A DNA stretch of 64,000 nucleotides from Pedobacter miscanthi (GCF_003315595.1 NZ_QNQU01000024.1:34939-98938), one strand, 5' to 3'. Counted from the stretch's first letter, positions 24,398 to 33,737 are shown. The notes: generated by a model not told the origin, from the sequence alone. Program-made: numbers and translations.

Positions 24398-25087
24398 TTA
24401 AGAAAGCTCGAACTTATAGCCCACACCTTTTACAGTAGAAACATAAGTTTCGCCTAATTTTTCCCTTAATTTACGGATGTGAACATCAATAGTCCTGTTG
24501 GTTACCACTACCGAATCTTCCCAGATATTTTTAAGGATCGATTCGCGGGTATAAACCTTTCCGGGTTTTGAAGCCAGTAAATACAATAGCTCAAATTCCT
24601 TTTTGGCCAGTACTACTTTGTTACCTCCCTGGAAAACCAGGTAAGCTTCGCGATCGATTACCAGATCTCCGATTTCAAGTTTATTTTCTGATACTTCTTC
24701 AGTTCCGGCATTTCTCCTTAATATCGCATTAATGCGGCTTACCAAAGCACGTGGTTTAATTGGTTTTGCGATATAATCATCGGCACCAACATTAAAACCT
24801 GCAATTTCAGAATACTCTTCGCTTCTGGCCGTTAAGAAAACCATAAAAGTATTCTTAAATTCAGGGATTGCCCTCATTAAGCGGCAAGCTTCAATCCCAT
24901 CCATTTTAGGCATCATAATATCCAGGATGATCAAATCCGGATGAACCTTTTTCGCTACAGTAATTCCCTCCTGGCCATTGGTCGCTGTGAAAACCTGATA
25001 ACCCTCTTTCTTCAGGTTATATTCAATAAGCTCCAGAATATCTGGTTCATCATCAACAATTAATATTTTCTGACCTGCGTTGTTCAT
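24398..25087 (-). CDS. OmpR/PhoB-family response regulator
   Basis: A 229-aa two-domain regulator. The receiver (residues 1-120) has VDDEPD, phosphoacceptor Asp56 in LIILDIMMP and the conserved Lys in YIAKPIKP. The C-terminal winged helix (about 130-229) has LAKKEFELLYLLASKPGKVY and RTIDVHIRKLREKLG. The ATG at 25087 (MNNAGQKILIVDDE) is preferred; an upstream ATG at 25126 would add 13 residues unlike a receiver. No histidine kinase is next to it. It resembles PhoB but the stimulus cannot be read from the sequence. Confidence 0.92.
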   Translation of the reverse strand: MNNAGQKILIVDDEPDILELIEYNLKKEGYQVFTATNGQEGITVAKKVHPDLIILDIMMPKMDGIEACRLMRAIPEFKNTFMVFLTARSEEYSEIAGFNVGADDYIAKPIKPRALVSRINAILRRNAGTEEVSENKLEIGDLVIDREAYLVFQGGNKVVLAKKEFELLYLLASKPGKVYTRESILKNIWEDSVVVTNRTIDVHIRKLREKLGETYVSTVKGVGYKFELS

Positions 25088-25190
25088 AGTTAAATATTTG
25101 TTACGAAAGTAGTGTCTATGATGCAATATTTAGTTAAGCCTAAGTTAAGAAATTGTTAATTACTTAAATTAGTTTAACATGGAATTTGTT

Positions 25191-26303
25191 TTAACGTAAC
25201 GTTTTGCCTAAAAAGGCATCCAATTCATCACCACGCAGGTTTTTAGCTACAATTTTTCCGGCAGGATCAACCAGGTAAGAAGTAGGAATTGCCTGAACCT
25301 GATATTTTTTTACCGTTTCACCATTAAAATCCTTCAATTCCGAAACATGCGTCCAGCTTAATCCATCTGCCTTTACCGCACCTAACCATGCTGCTTTGTC
25401 TGTATCTAAAGAAATACCAATGATATCGAAGTTTTTGCTTTTATATTTATTGTAAACTTTAACTACATTCGGATTTTCCTGACGACAAGGCTGGCACCAT
25501 GAAGCCCAGAAATCAATTAAAACATATTTACCTTTATAATCTGATAAGCTAACAGGTTTATTGTCTGCCGTGTTGATGGTAAATGCCGGCGCAATCTGCC
25601 CTACCTGAACAGTTTTTAATAACGCCATTTGTTTTACAAAAGCATCAACCGTAGGATTACCCTTAATTTCTTCTTTAACTTCATCAGCAAACTGAACCAG
25701 TTCGGCTTCAAATTCCTGAGGACTCAAAGTGCTCATCGCATAAAAACTTGCAAGTGTTCCTTTGTTATCTTTTGCAAATTTAAGGATTTGCGTGTTTAAC
25801 TGATTAATATAAGATTCGTACTGTGGTTTCATCGATTCTAGAACCGCGGCCCTGTTTTGTGGCTGTGTTGCTACCTTTGCTTCAAAATCAGCCTGTAGTT
25901 TTTCAACCTGTTTCGCAAAGTTATTTCTGATACCATTTAGTTCTGATAATTTATCTACTTCATTTGCACCGGAAATTTTATAAGCCATGGTTTTATCTGC
26001 TATATCAGCTTCCAGTTTAATTTCATCACCGTTTTTTGCAATCAGCATAAACTCATGATTACCTAACGATACCCTGAAAAAATCTACTGAAGGTGTTTTA
26101 CGGATAAATTTAAATTCGCCTTTTTCTGATAAATTAGTCGAATCAATTGCAACCATACTGTTATTCTGCATGCCATATAAAAACACTTTCTTTTCCGTTC
26201 CCGGATTTTGGAAAGTTCCGTCAATGGTAAAGCTATCTTTTGGTTTACATGCAGTGAAGGCAACCGCGATCAGCATGATCAGGCTCAATTGTTTTAGTCT
26301 CAT
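25191..26303 (-). CDS. TlpA-like thioredoxin-fold lipoprotein with DUF4369 N-terminus
   Basis: A 370-aa predicted lipoprotein (lipobox FTAC, Cys19). Residues about 24-105 look like DUF4369, a beta-rich domain common in Bacteroidota. A helical linker spans about 110-230. The C-terminal AhpC/TSA-thioredoxin domain (about 233-370) has the active site WASWCQPC with Cys270 and Cys273. It probably handles disulfide exchange in the periplasm or at the outer membrane. Its start codon overlaps the gatB stop by one base (TAATG), so its translation is coupled to an unrelated housekeeping gene. Confidence 0.87.
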   Translation of the reverse strand: MRLKQLSLIMLIAVAFTACKPKDSFTIDGTFQNPGTEKKVFLYGMQNNSMVAIDSTNLSEKGEFKFIRKTPSVDFFRVSLGNHEFMLIAKNGDEIKLEADIADKTMAYKISGANEVDKLSELNGIRNNFAKQVEKLQADFEAKVATQPQNRAAVLESMKPQYESYINQLNTQILKFAKDNKGTLASFYAMSTLSPQEFEAELVQFADEVKEEIKGNPTVDAFVKQMALLKTVQVGQIAPAFTINTADNKPVSLSDYKGKYVLIDFWASWCQPCRQENPNVVKVYNKYKSKNFDIIGISLDTDKAAWLGAVKADGLSWTHVSELKDFNGETVKKYQVQAIPTSYLVDPAGKIVAKNLRGDELDAFLGKTLR

Positions 26304-27766
26304 TATTTCAGTTTTTCAAGTATTAATTCATTTAATTTTTTAGCATCGGCTTTACCTTTGGCCAATTTCATTACATCGCCAACAAACAAACCTAAAACGC
26401 CTTTTTTACCTTTCTTGTACGCTTCTACCTGTTGTGGATATTTATTTAACACTTCATCAATAAAACTGCTTAATTCGTCTCCATTTTCAGAAATAAGTAG
26501 ATTTAATGATTGCGCAAGTTTGGTAACATCTGCATTATCCTGTTCCTCTAATGCAGGCAATAATTGCTGAATTGCAATTTGTTGTGTAATTTTTTTATCA
26601 TCAACCAGATTAATAGTTTCAGCCAGCTGTGAAGGTTTTACTTTAAATTCAGTTATGGTGATTCCTTTTTCATTTAAAACCGCCCTGATCGGGCCTATTA
26701 ACCAATTAATAAGGCTTTTTTTATTCTTAACAACTGCAACTGCAGCGTTAAAATAATTTAACAGATCTAAATCTTCTGCAAAAAGGGCCGCATCTGCCTT
26801 GTTAATACCAAATTCTGCGATCATTTGCTGCGAAATCTCGTTTGGCAAAGGTGGCATCAAAGATTTGATCTCTGCCAACCAATCATCCGAAATATAAATT
26901 GGCTGCAAATCCGGATCAGAAAAATAACGGTAATCATTTGCTTCTTCTTTGGTACGCATCGGAGAAGTAGTGCCTTTATCGGCATCAAAATTCAAAGTGC
27001 TCTGGATAATCCTTCCACCATTAACAATCACTTCTACCTGACGGCCAAATTCGAAATCCATAGCCCTACGTACGTTACGCATGGAATTCAGGTTCTTTAC
27101 TTCACAACGTGTCCCGAATTCGGTACTGCCTTGCTTGCGGATCGATATATTGGCATCACATCGCAAACTCCCCTCTTCCATATTGCCATCACTCACATTT
27201 AAATGCCTCACCAGTTTCCTGATTTCGCTTAATAACACCGAAGCTTCTTCCGAACTGCGGATATCGGGCTCGGTTACAATTTCGATTAAAGGTACCCCGG
27301 CACGGTTTAAATCCACCAAAGAATAATGATCATCCTGATCGTGGATGCTTTTACCTGCATCTTCTTCTAGGTGGATACGGTTAATGCCAATCTTTTTTGT
27401 GGAACCATCAGCAAGCTGAAGCTCCAGAAAACCGTTTACACATATTGGTTGATTATCCTGTGTAATCTGATATCCTTTAGGTAGATCGGCATAAAAATAG
27501 TTTTTCCTGTCGAAGTGATTAACCTGATTGATCGTGCAGTTTAAAGCCAAACCGATACGAATGGCTTTTGCCACTACTTCTTTATTAAGCTTTGGCAATG
27601 CACCAGGCAAAGCCAATGAAACTGTTGATATATTCTGATTAGGCAAAGCCCCGAAAGATGCACTATCAGCCGAAAATATTTTGGTATTTGTATTTAACTG
27701 AACATGGATTTCCAGTCCTGAAACGAGTTCGAAAGCAGTTTGGGGGCTTGTTTCTTGTAAAGGCAT
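26303..27766 (-). CDS. gatB: Asp-tRNA(Asn)/Glu-tRNA(Gln) amidotransferase subunit B
   Basis: A 487-aa cytoplasmic protein, usual length for GatB. It begins FELVSGLEIHVQLNT and carries the family segments HLEEDAGKSIHD, DLNRAGVPLIEIVTEPD, RCDANISIR, TRCEVKNLNSMRNV and YRYFSDPDLQPI. The last 150 residues are the helical tRNA-binding YqeY-like tail. With GatA and GatC it converts mischarged Glu-tRNA(Gln) or Asp-tRNA(Asn). gatA and gatC are not in the window. The TlpA-like gene overlaps its stop codon. Confidence 0.96.
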   Translation of the reverse strand: MPLQETSPQTAFELVSGLEIHVQLNTNTKIFSADSASFGALPNQNISTVSLALPGALPKLNKEVVAKAIRIGLALNCTINQVNHFDRKNYFYADLPKGYQITQDNQPICVNGFLELQLADGSTKKIGINRIHLEEDAGKSIHDQDDHYSLVDLNRAGVPLIEIVTEPDIRSSEEASVLLSEIRKLVRHLNVSDGNMEEGSLRCDANISIRKQGSTEFGTRCEVKNLNSMRNVRRAMDFEFGRQVEVIVNGGRIIQSTLNFDADKGTTSPMRTKEEANDYRYFSDPDLQPIYISDDWLAEIKSLMPPLPNEISQQMIAEFGINKADAALFAEDLDLLNYFNAAVAVVKNKKSLINWLIGPIRAVLNEKGITITEFKVKPSQLAETINLVDDKKITQQIAIQQLLPALEEQDNADVTKLAQSLNLLISENGDELSSFIDEVLNKYPQQVEAYKKGKKGVLGLFVGDVMKLAKGKADAKKLNELILEKLK

Positions 27767-27794
27767 TTAAAGCTTCGTGTATTGTTATAAATTT

Positions 27795-27825
27795 ATTCGC
27801 CACAGATTATTTTACCTGTGGCGAA
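27795..27825. other. Perfect 11-bp-stem hairpin upstream of gatB
   Basis: ATTCGCCACAG and CTGTGGCGAAT form a perfect stem around a 9-base AT-rich loop, between the DUF4143 ATPase stop and the gatB start. No strong T run follows on either strand, so it may be a weak terminator or a leader structure. Confidence 0.5.
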
Positions 27826-27862
27826 TATTATGTTTCAAATATAGTTATTATTTACGCTTTCG

Positions 27863-29050
27863 TTAAAAAAGGCTCGAAGGAGAAATCCTTAAAAATTCCT
27901 GCCATGGTAAGCCGCCTGCACCAACCATAAGCATTTTATCAGGCTTATAAGTTTTGTTAAACGCATCCATGCCTGAAGTTTTGCTCACCATTCCGGCACT
28001 TTTAACTTCCAAACCGATTACTTTGCCTCTTTTCTCTAAAATAAAATCTACTTCATCGTTTCTATGTCTCCAGTAAAATACACTGTAACCTTCTACAAAA
28101 GAGTGATTTAAAAGATGTGCACCGATTGATGATTCGACCATTCTACCCCACTCTGCAGGATTTTTTCTAATTTCCCCAAAAAACTCATTCCTTTGGGCGC
28201 TTACCAGTGCATTATTATGCACCTGAAATTTCGGGCTGGATGATCGTTTCCGAATGATATCAGCAGCATACTTTTCAATGCCTCCCAACAGGCCGGCAGT
28301 ATCCATCAATTGTAAATAATGTGACAGTGTTGTGGTATTCCCGGCGTCAGAAAGCTGTCCTAAAACCTTGGTGAAAGATAAAATCTGACCTGTATATAAA
28401 CAACCCAACTCAAACAAACGTTTCATTAATGCAGGCTTATCAACACGGGTAAGCATTAAAATATCTTTCGAAATACTGGTCTCGATCAAGGCATTGGATA
28501 CATAATTTTTCCAGCGCTCCTCATCATTAATTAAATCGGCAGAACCGGGATAACCACCAAACCATACGTATTGCTCAGCTGTAAAACCGAAGGCAGCTTC
28601 CATTTCCGTAAAACTCCAATGCCCTAGATAAGTTAGTTCAAATCTTCCGGCTAATGATTCTGTTAAACCTTGCTGAATCAACAACCTTGATGAGCCTAGC
28701 AAAATTACCTTAATATTTACACCATTGCGCATATCCTCGTCCCAAAGCCGCTTTACAATCTCACTCCAATTGTCTATTTTTTGGATCTCGTCAATAATCA
28801 GAACATATCCATCAACCCCAGGTTCTTTAAGCTGTTCCCTGGTATTGTACCATATCACTTCAATCCATGTCCGGTCTGAGGCAACAACAGCATCAGCCGA
28901 TTCAAATATGCAAGGCAGATTAATTTTTTTAATTAACTGACTAATCAATGTAGTTTTACCTATCTGCCTTGGCCCAACAAGTACCTGGATAAACCTTTTT
29001 GGTTCATTCATCACCTTTATAAGTTTCTGTAAATAAGATCGTTGGTACAT
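27863..29050 (-). CDS. AAA-family ATPase with DUF4143 domain
   Basis: A 395-aa protein of the widespread AAA_14/DUF4143 class. Walker A is GPRQIGKT at residues 26-33, Walker B is YVLIIDEIQKI at about 102-112, and a sensor-like ILLGSSRLLI follows. The C-terminal DUF4143 part has the nuclease-like signature DEVDFILEKRGKVIGLEVKSAG, a PD-(D/E)xK pattern (D, then ExK). The role of these proteins is not established; they are often called stand-alone STAND-like ATPases and are mobile between genomes. Palindromic sites lie directly before its start codon (29059-29090). Confidence 0.88.
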   Translation of the reverse strand: MYQRSYLQKLIKVMNEPKRFIQVLVGPRQIGKTTLISQLIKKINLPCIFESADAVVASDRTWIEVIWYNTREQLKEPGVDGYVLIIDEIQKIDNWSEIVKRLWDEDMRNGVNIKVILLGSSRLLIQQGLTESLAGRFELTYLGHWSFTEMEAAFGFTAEQYVWFGGYPGSADLINDEERWKNYVSNALIETSISKDILMLTRVDKPALMKRLFELGCLYTGQILSFTKVLGQLSDAGNTTTLSHYLQLMDTAGLLGGIEKYAADIIRKRSSSPKFQVHNNALVSAQRNEFFGEIRKNPAEWGRMVESSIGAHLLNHSFVEGYSVFYWRHRNDEVDFILEKRGKVIGLEVKSAGMVSKTSGMDAFNKTYKPDKMLMVGAGGLPWQEFLRISPSSLF

Positions 29051-29058
29051 GTTTTACA

Positions 29059-29090
29059 ATTTACTCAATAACATGAGTAAATTTACTCAA
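29059..29090. promoter_or_regulatory. Operator-like inverted repeats next to the DUF4143 ATPase start
   Basis: ATTTACTCA and TGAGTAAAT form a 9-bp inverted repeat with a 6-base spacer, followed at once by another TTTACTCA half-site. It starts nine bases upstream of the ATPase start codon. A second copy of the whole arrangement lies at 29225-29256. Confidence 0.6.
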
Positions 29091-29224
29091 TAAGATAAGT
29101 AATTACAAATCTTGTCGGATTTATTTCGTTTGAAATATAATTTGAATTTAGATAAGCCCCATATTTTAAATAAAAAATTATCATACAAATTACTGAAAAT
29201 CAAATAATTATAGTGTAATTTACA

Positions 29225-29256
29225 ATTTACTCAATGTAATGAGTAAAATTACTCAA
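29225..29256. promoter_or_regulatory. Second copy of the TTTACTCA operator-like site
   Basis: TTTACTCA, six bases, TGAGTAAA, then TTACTCA, in the same orientation as 29059-29090 and 166 bp away. The 319-bp gap 29051-29369 otherwise holds AT-rich sequence and no gene. Confidence 0.6.
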
Positions 29257-29369
29257 TAGTTTTATTAATCGTTAAAGAATGTTAAATATTGGGTATTGAA
29301 TTAAACTCTAGCATCAATATTTAATCTGTTTAGATAATTATAACACACAAAAAATTTAATTAAAAACGT

Positions 29370-29957
29370 ATGAAAAAGTTAATGTTAATTACCGCAGTTA
29401 TGATGGTTTCATTACTCGGTATAAATCATGCAAATGCGCAGGTTAGCTTAAATATTAATATTGGTTCGCAACCAGTTTGGGGACCTACAGGCTATGATCA
29501 TGTAGATTATTATTACTTCCCTGATATTGATGCTTACTATTACGTACCTTCTGGTCAATACATTTATTCGAATGGTGGCCGATGGGTTTGGGTAAATTCA
29601 TTACCAGGCCAATATGCAAATTTTGATCTGTATCGCGCTTATAAAGTAGTGATCAATGAACCGAGGCCATATTTACGCAACAATATTTATGTAGCACGGT
29701 ATAGCAAATATAAAAACTATGGTGGCCGCCAGGCAGTAATAAGAGATAGCCGTGATGCCAAATACTATGTTGTAAAGGGACATCCTAACTACAACCAGAA
29801 AACTACAGTTGTAGTGCGGAATAATAATCGCCCTGCACGTATCACAGAAAGAAGAGTTACAAGACCGGCTCAAAATAACCGTCCACAGCGGAACGACAAC
29901 AGAAATAACCGTCCTGAAAGAAATCCTGGTGAAGGACACGGCAACGGTCGTCATTAA
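29370..29957 (+). CDS. Secreted Tyr/Asn/Arg-rich protein of unknown function (paralogue 1)
   Basis: A 195-aa protein with a clear signal peptide (cut after HANAQ). The mature N-terminal half is rich in Tyr: VSLNINIGSQPVWGP, then YYYFPDIDAYYYVPSGQYIY. The last 45 residues are a disordered Asn/Arg/Pro tail (NNRPQRNDNRNNRPERNPG). The next gene encodes a clear paralogue with the same order of segments. Such proteins are frequent in Bacteroidota and usually uncharacterised. The basic tail could bind polyanions or the cell wall, which is inference. Confidence 0.8.
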   Translation: MKKLMLITAVMMVSLLGINHANAQVSLNINIGSQPVWGPTGYDHVDYYYFPDIDAYYYVPSGQYIYSNGGRWVWVNSLPGQYANFDLYRAYKVVINEPRPYLRNNIYVARYSKYKNYGGRQAVIRDSRDAKYYVVKGHPNYNQKTTVVVRNNNRPARITERRVTRPAQNNRPQRNDNRNNRPERNPGEGHGNGRH

Positions 29958-30082
29958 AATTAATATTTAGTTGTGAATAAGGGAGCTTCGAAAGGAGTTC
30001 CCTTTTTTCATATATCTGTTACAATAGAAGTTTTGGCACAGCGTTTGAATTACTGAAGTACACACAAATAAAATAGATTATT

Positions 30083-30583
30083 ATGAAAAAGTTATTTATC
30101 ATTTCCGCGATTTTAGGTATCGTGGCTTTAACATCTAATCAATCTAACGCTCAGGTAAGTATTAACGTAAATATTGGTGCACAACCTGCATGGGTTCCGG
30201 TGGGGTATCAAAACGTAAATTATTATTATCTCCCCGAAGTACAATCTTATTATTATGTTCCGCAAAGACAATTTGTTTATCTGAGCGGAAACAGGTGGAC
30301 AAGATCACGTTATTTGCCAGCAAGATACAGAGGATACGATTTACACCATGGAAGAAAGATTGTAGTTTACGGCAATAGCCCATACCGCAATTACAATACA
30401 CACAGGGTAACTTATGTTAGCCACAATAACTATTATCGTTCATCTTATGGAGGTGGCAGCAGGATCAGATATAATTCGCCAAGAAATAACTATAGATCTT
30501 ACCGTCCAGGAAATGGACACCATGAAGGAAGAGGAAATTTTATTTCAAGAGGCCATGGAGGTGGAAGACACGGCAGACATTAA
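30083..30583 (+). CDS. Secreted Tyr/Arg/Gly-rich protein of unknown function (paralogue 2)
   Basis: A 166-aa protein paralogous to the preceding gene product. The signal peptide ends in SNAQ; VSINVNIGAQPAWVP and YYLPEVQSYYYVPQRQFVYL align directly with the neighbour. The tail differs: it is rich in Gly, Arg, His and Tyr (GRGNFISRGHGGGRHGRH) where the neighbour has Asn/Pro. The pair arose by tandem duplication with a freely evolving tail. A strong terminator follows; the 125-bp gap before it may allow separate transcription. Confidence 0.8.
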   Translation: MKKLFIISAILGIVALTSNQSNAQVSINVNIGAQPAWVPVGYQNVNYYYLPEVQSYYYVPQRQFVYLSGNRWTRSRYLPARYRGYDLHHGRKIVVYGNSPYRNYNTHRVTYVSHNNYYRSSYGGGSRIRYNSPRNNYRSYRPGNGHHEGRGNFISRGHGGGRHGRH

Positions 30584-30586
30584 AAT

Positions 30587-30613
30587 AAAAAGAGGCTTTA
30601 GGGCCTCTTTTTT
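30587..30613 (+). terminator. Rho-independent terminator after the secreted paralogue pair
   Basis: AAAAAGAGGC pairs with GCCTCTTTTTT around a short loop, four bases after the stop codon. Confidence 0.9.
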
Positions 30614-30624
30614 ATTTTACATAG

Positions 30625-30651
30625 CGTCACCCTGAATTTATTTCAGGGTCT
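30625..30651. repeat. Dispersed hairpin repeat (CCCTGA/TCAGGG family)
   Basis: ACCCTGAA pairs with TTCAGGGT. It lies between the convergent ends of the paralogue pair and alaS, and may help end alaS transcription. Other copies are near 2170, 2356 and 59442. Confidence 0.65.
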
Positions 30652-30666
30652 ATTTCATTATTTATA

Positions 30667-33285
30667 TTAATGATGCGGAATAAAACTTTCTGCTTTCTCC
30701 AGAACAGCATTTAAACCAGCGGGGTTTTTACCACCCGCGGTTGCATAAAAAGGCTGTCCACCACCACCACCCTGGATTTCTTTACCCAGCTCGCGGACGA
30801 TATTAGAAGCATTTAAACCTTTTTTAACCAAATGATCAGAAAGCATTACAGTAATACCCGGTTTACCGTCAATTTCAGTTGTAAATACAAGGAATAGGTT
30901 ATCGATCATATCTTTTAAAGAGAAAGCAAGATTCTTAACTGCATCTGCACTTTGTAAATCGATGTGTTTTGCAATCAGGTTTATGCCGTTAATTCCCCTT
31001 ACATGATGTACAATTTCATGTTTTAAAGTATTTACACGCTCTATGGTCGATTTCTCAATTTCCTTTTTAAGTTTTGCATTTTCATCCAGCAAAGCCTGAA
31101 CAGAAGCTGATAAATCTTTGCTTCCGTTTAATAATGCTTTTAAATGTCCGAGTTCTTTTCTTTGATCCAGGAAAAACTGCTCTGCTTTATCCGCTGTAAT
31201 GGCTTCGATACGACGCACACCTGCAGCTACAGCACTTTCTGAAACAATTTTGAAAGAACCGATCTGTCCGGTTGCTTTTACGTGTGTACCACCACAAAGT
31301 TCTTTCGAGAAATGATCATCAAAGGTAATCATGCGGACAAAATCTCCATATTTTTCACCAAATAAAGCGGTTACACCACTTTCGATAGCATCCTGGTAAG
31401 GAACATTTCTTTGCTCCTTTAATTTAATATTCTGGCGGATTTTCTGATTTACAATTACTTCAATCTGTGCCAGTTCCTCATCGGTCACCTTCGCAAAGTG
31501 AGAAAAATCGAAACGCAGGTAATCAGCATTTACCAATGAACCTTTTTGATTAACATGTTTTCCTAAAACCTGTTTTAATGCAGCATGTAGTAAGTGTGTT
31601 GCCGAGTGATTATCTTCGGTCAAAATACGTTTATCTTCATCAACAACAGCCCAGAATTTGCCTTCCAGATTATCAGGTAATATATCTGTAAAATGAACGG
31701 TTAGTCCATTTTCCTTTTTGGTATCGGTAATATCAACCCAAAACTGACGGCTATGATCCTCTAAACGACCGGTATCTCCTACCTGACCACCACTTTCTGC
31801 ATAAAAAGGCGTTTGACGAAGTACAATCTGATATTGCTCTTTGCCTTTGGCTTTAACTCTACGGTATTTTAAAATCTCGGTTTCAATTTCCAGATCATCA
31901 TAACCTACAAATTCGCTCTGATCTTCTGTATTTACAACAATCCAATCGCCTGTATCAATCGCAGTTGCGGCACGGCTATCGTCTTTTTGTTTTTTTAGAG
32001 CTTGCTCATAACCTTTCAGGTCAACAGTCCAGCCTTTTTCCCTTGCCATTAACTCGGTTAAATCGATAGGAAAACCAAAAGTATCGGATAATTCGAAAGC
32101 AAAAGTACCTTCTACTACATTATTTGAAGCCTGATATTTCTCAAAACGCTGAATTCCTGTAGACAAGGTTCTTAAAAAAGAAACTTCTTCTTCTAAAACC
32201 ACTTTTTGTACAAAATCCTGCTGTGAAATCAGATCATCAAAAACTCCTTTAAACTGATCGGCCAATAAAGGAACCAACTGGCTTAAAAACGGCTCTTTAA
32301 AGTTTAAGAAAGTGTATGCATAACGTACTGCACGGCGTAAAATCCTGCGGATTACATAACCAGCCTTGTTATTTGATGGTAATTGCCCATCGGCAATTAC
32401 AAATGAAATCGCACGGATATGATCGGCCATTACGCGCATGGCAATGTCAGTTTTCTCATCAGCACCATATTTAATTCCTGCTTTTTCAGAAATAAACTGG
32501 ATCATCGGCTGAAAAACATCCGTATCGTAATTTGAAGTTTTTTCCTGTAACACACGTACCAAACGTTCAAAACCCATTCCGGTATCTACATGTTTGGCTG
32601 GTAAACTTTGCAACGAACCATCTTTTAAACGATTAAACTGCATAAATACGTTGTTCCAGATTTCGATAACCTGTGGGTGATCAGCGTTTACCAGTGTAGC
32701 GCCATCAACTAAAGCTTTTTCTTCGTCGGTACGGCAATCCACATGGATTTCGGAACAAGGTCCGCACGGTCCGGTATCGCCCATCTCCCAAAAATTATCT
32801 TTTTTGTTTCCCGGTAAAATATGGCTTTCATCCACGTATTGTTTCCAGAGATCGTATGCTTCCTGGTCTTTTTCCAGACCTTCTTTTTCATCACCTTCGA
32901 AATAGGTTACATATAATTTATCTTTCGGGATTTTATAAATCTCGGTTAATAATTCCCAGCTCCAGGCAATGGCTTCTTTTTTAAAGTAATCGCCAAAGCT
33001 CCAGTTACCCAGCATTTCGAACATGGTGTGGTGGTAAGTATCGATACCTACTTCTTCCAGATCGTTGTGTTTACCAGAAACGCGTAAACAACGCTGGGTA
33101 TCGGCAACACGAGAATATTTTATGGCGGCCTCTCCTAAGAACAAATCTTTAAATTGGTTCATACCCGCATTGGTAAACATCAATGTGGGGTCGTTTTTAA
33201 CCACAATCGGTGCGGAAGGAACAACACGGTGTTGTTTCGATTCAAAAAAACTAAGGAATGCCTGTCTAATCTCTTTTGCTGTCAT
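30667..33285 (-). CDS. alaS: Alanyl-tRNA synthetase
   Basis: An 872-aa class II synthetase that charges tRNA(Ala), usual length. The N-terminal catalytic core starts FLSFFESKQHRVVPSAPIV and has MFTNAGMNQFKD and a tRNA-recognition region with HADHIRAISFVIADG-like sequence (seen as MADHIRAISFVIADG). The editing domain has HSATHLLH and CGGTHV, which bind zinc and clear mischarged Ser or Gly. A coiled-coil linker follows, then the C-Ala domain with GGGGGQPFYATAGG. A -7-like box TAATTTTG (33306-33313, minus strand) lies 20 bases upstream of the start. Confidence 0.98.
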   Translation of the reverse strand: MTAKEIRQAFLSFFESKQHRVVPSAPIVVKNDPTLMFTNAGMNQFKDLFLGEAAIKYSRVADTQRCLRVSGKHNDLEEVGIDTYHHTMFEMLGNWSFGDYFKKEAIAWSWELLTEIYKIPKDKLYVTYFEGDEKEGLEKDQEAYDLWKQYVDESHILPGNKKDNFWEMGDTGPCGPCSEIHVDCRTDEEKALVDGATLVNADHPQVIEIWNNVFMQFNRLKDGSLQSLPAKHVDTGMGFERLVRVLQEKTSNYDTDVFQPMIQFISEKAGIKYGADEKTDIAMRVMADHIRAISFVIADGQLPSNNKAGYVIRRILRRAVRYAYTFLNFKEPFLSQLVPLLADQFKGVFDDLISQQDFVQKVVLEEEVSFLRTLSTGIQRFEKYQASNNVVEGTFAFELSDTFGFPIDLTELMAREKGWTVDLKGYEQALKKQKDDSRAATAIDTGDWIVVNTEDQSEFVGYDDLEIETEILKYRRVKAKGKEQYQIVLRQTPFYAESGGQVGDTGRLEDHSRQFWVDITDTKKENGLTVHFTDILPDNLEGKFWAVVDEDKRILTEDNHSATHLLHAALKQVLGKHVNQKGSLVNADYLRFDFSHFAKVTDEELAQIEVIVNQKIRQNIKLKEQRNVPYQDAIESGVTALFGEKYGDFVRMITFDDHFSKELCGGTHVKATGQIGSFKIVSESAVAAGVRRIEAITADKAEQFFLDQRKELGHLKALLNGSKDLSASVQALLDENAKLKKEIEKSTIERVNTLKHEIVHHVRGINGINLIAKHIDLQSADAVKNLAFSLKDMIDNLFLVFTTEIDGKPGITVMLSDHLVKKGLNASNIVRELGKEIQGGGGGQPFYATAGGKNPAGLNAVLEKAESFIPHH

Positions 33286-33321
33286 TTCAATATTATTGGA
33301 GGCAACAAAATTAAAATTTTA

Positions 33322-33354
33322 TTGCGTTAATAAGGAAAAATCGAGCTACATTTG
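33322..33354 (+). promoter_or_regulatory. Promoter of the MerR-family gene
   Basis: TTG at 33322-33324, a 22-bp spacer, and TACATTTG at 33347-33354 match the Bacteroidota primary sigma consensus (TTG, then TAnnTTTG). The start codon is 47 bases downstream. Confidence 0.75.
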
Positions 33355-33401
33355 AATACTTTAATTAATCGATATAAAACACTCATAATCAAGCATAAGT
33401 T

Positions 33402-33737
33402 ATGCCGTATAAAGAAAGAGACATTAATAAAATGTATTATACTATGGGCGAGGTGACTGAAATGTTTAATGTAAACGCATCTCAGATCCGTTTTTACGAA
33501 AAAGAATTCGATATCCTTCAGCCTAAGAAAAACAAAAAAGGCAACCGCTTATTTACTCCTGAAGACATAGAAAATCTCAAAATCATCTTTAATCTTGTTG
33601 ATGAAAAAGGTTTTACTTTAAAAGGCGCTAAAGAATACTTAAAGAACAATAAATCGGATGTAAAAGAAAATCAAAAAATTATTGATTCTTTAGAAAAATT
33701 AAAAGGTTTTTTGGTAAATCTGGCCGAAGAACTTTAA
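33402..33737 (+). CDS. MerR-family transcriptional regulator
   Basis: A 111-aa DNA-binding protein. The winged helix is at residues 11-80: YYTMGEVTEMFNVNASQIRFYEKEF, with IRFYE typical of MerR, then NRLFTPEDIENLKII and GFTLKGAKEYL. A short C-terminal helix (about 85-111) would form the dimer coiled coil. There is no effector-binding domain and no metal-binding cysteine, so it is the minimal type found widely in Bacteroidota. The promoter upstream is well formed. The target is unknown; it is divergent from alaS. Confidence 0.88.
   Translation: MPYKERDINKMYYTMGEVTEMFNVNASQIRFYEKEFDILQPKKNKKGNRLFTPEDIENLKIIFNLVDEKGFTLKGAKEYLKNNKSDVKENQKIIDSLEKLKGFLVNLAEEL

Noticed and set aside
27863..29050. 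Toxin-antitoxin or defence module
   Set aside because: No second small gene is adjacent and the gap holds only operator-like repeats; such a role cannot be supported from this sequence.
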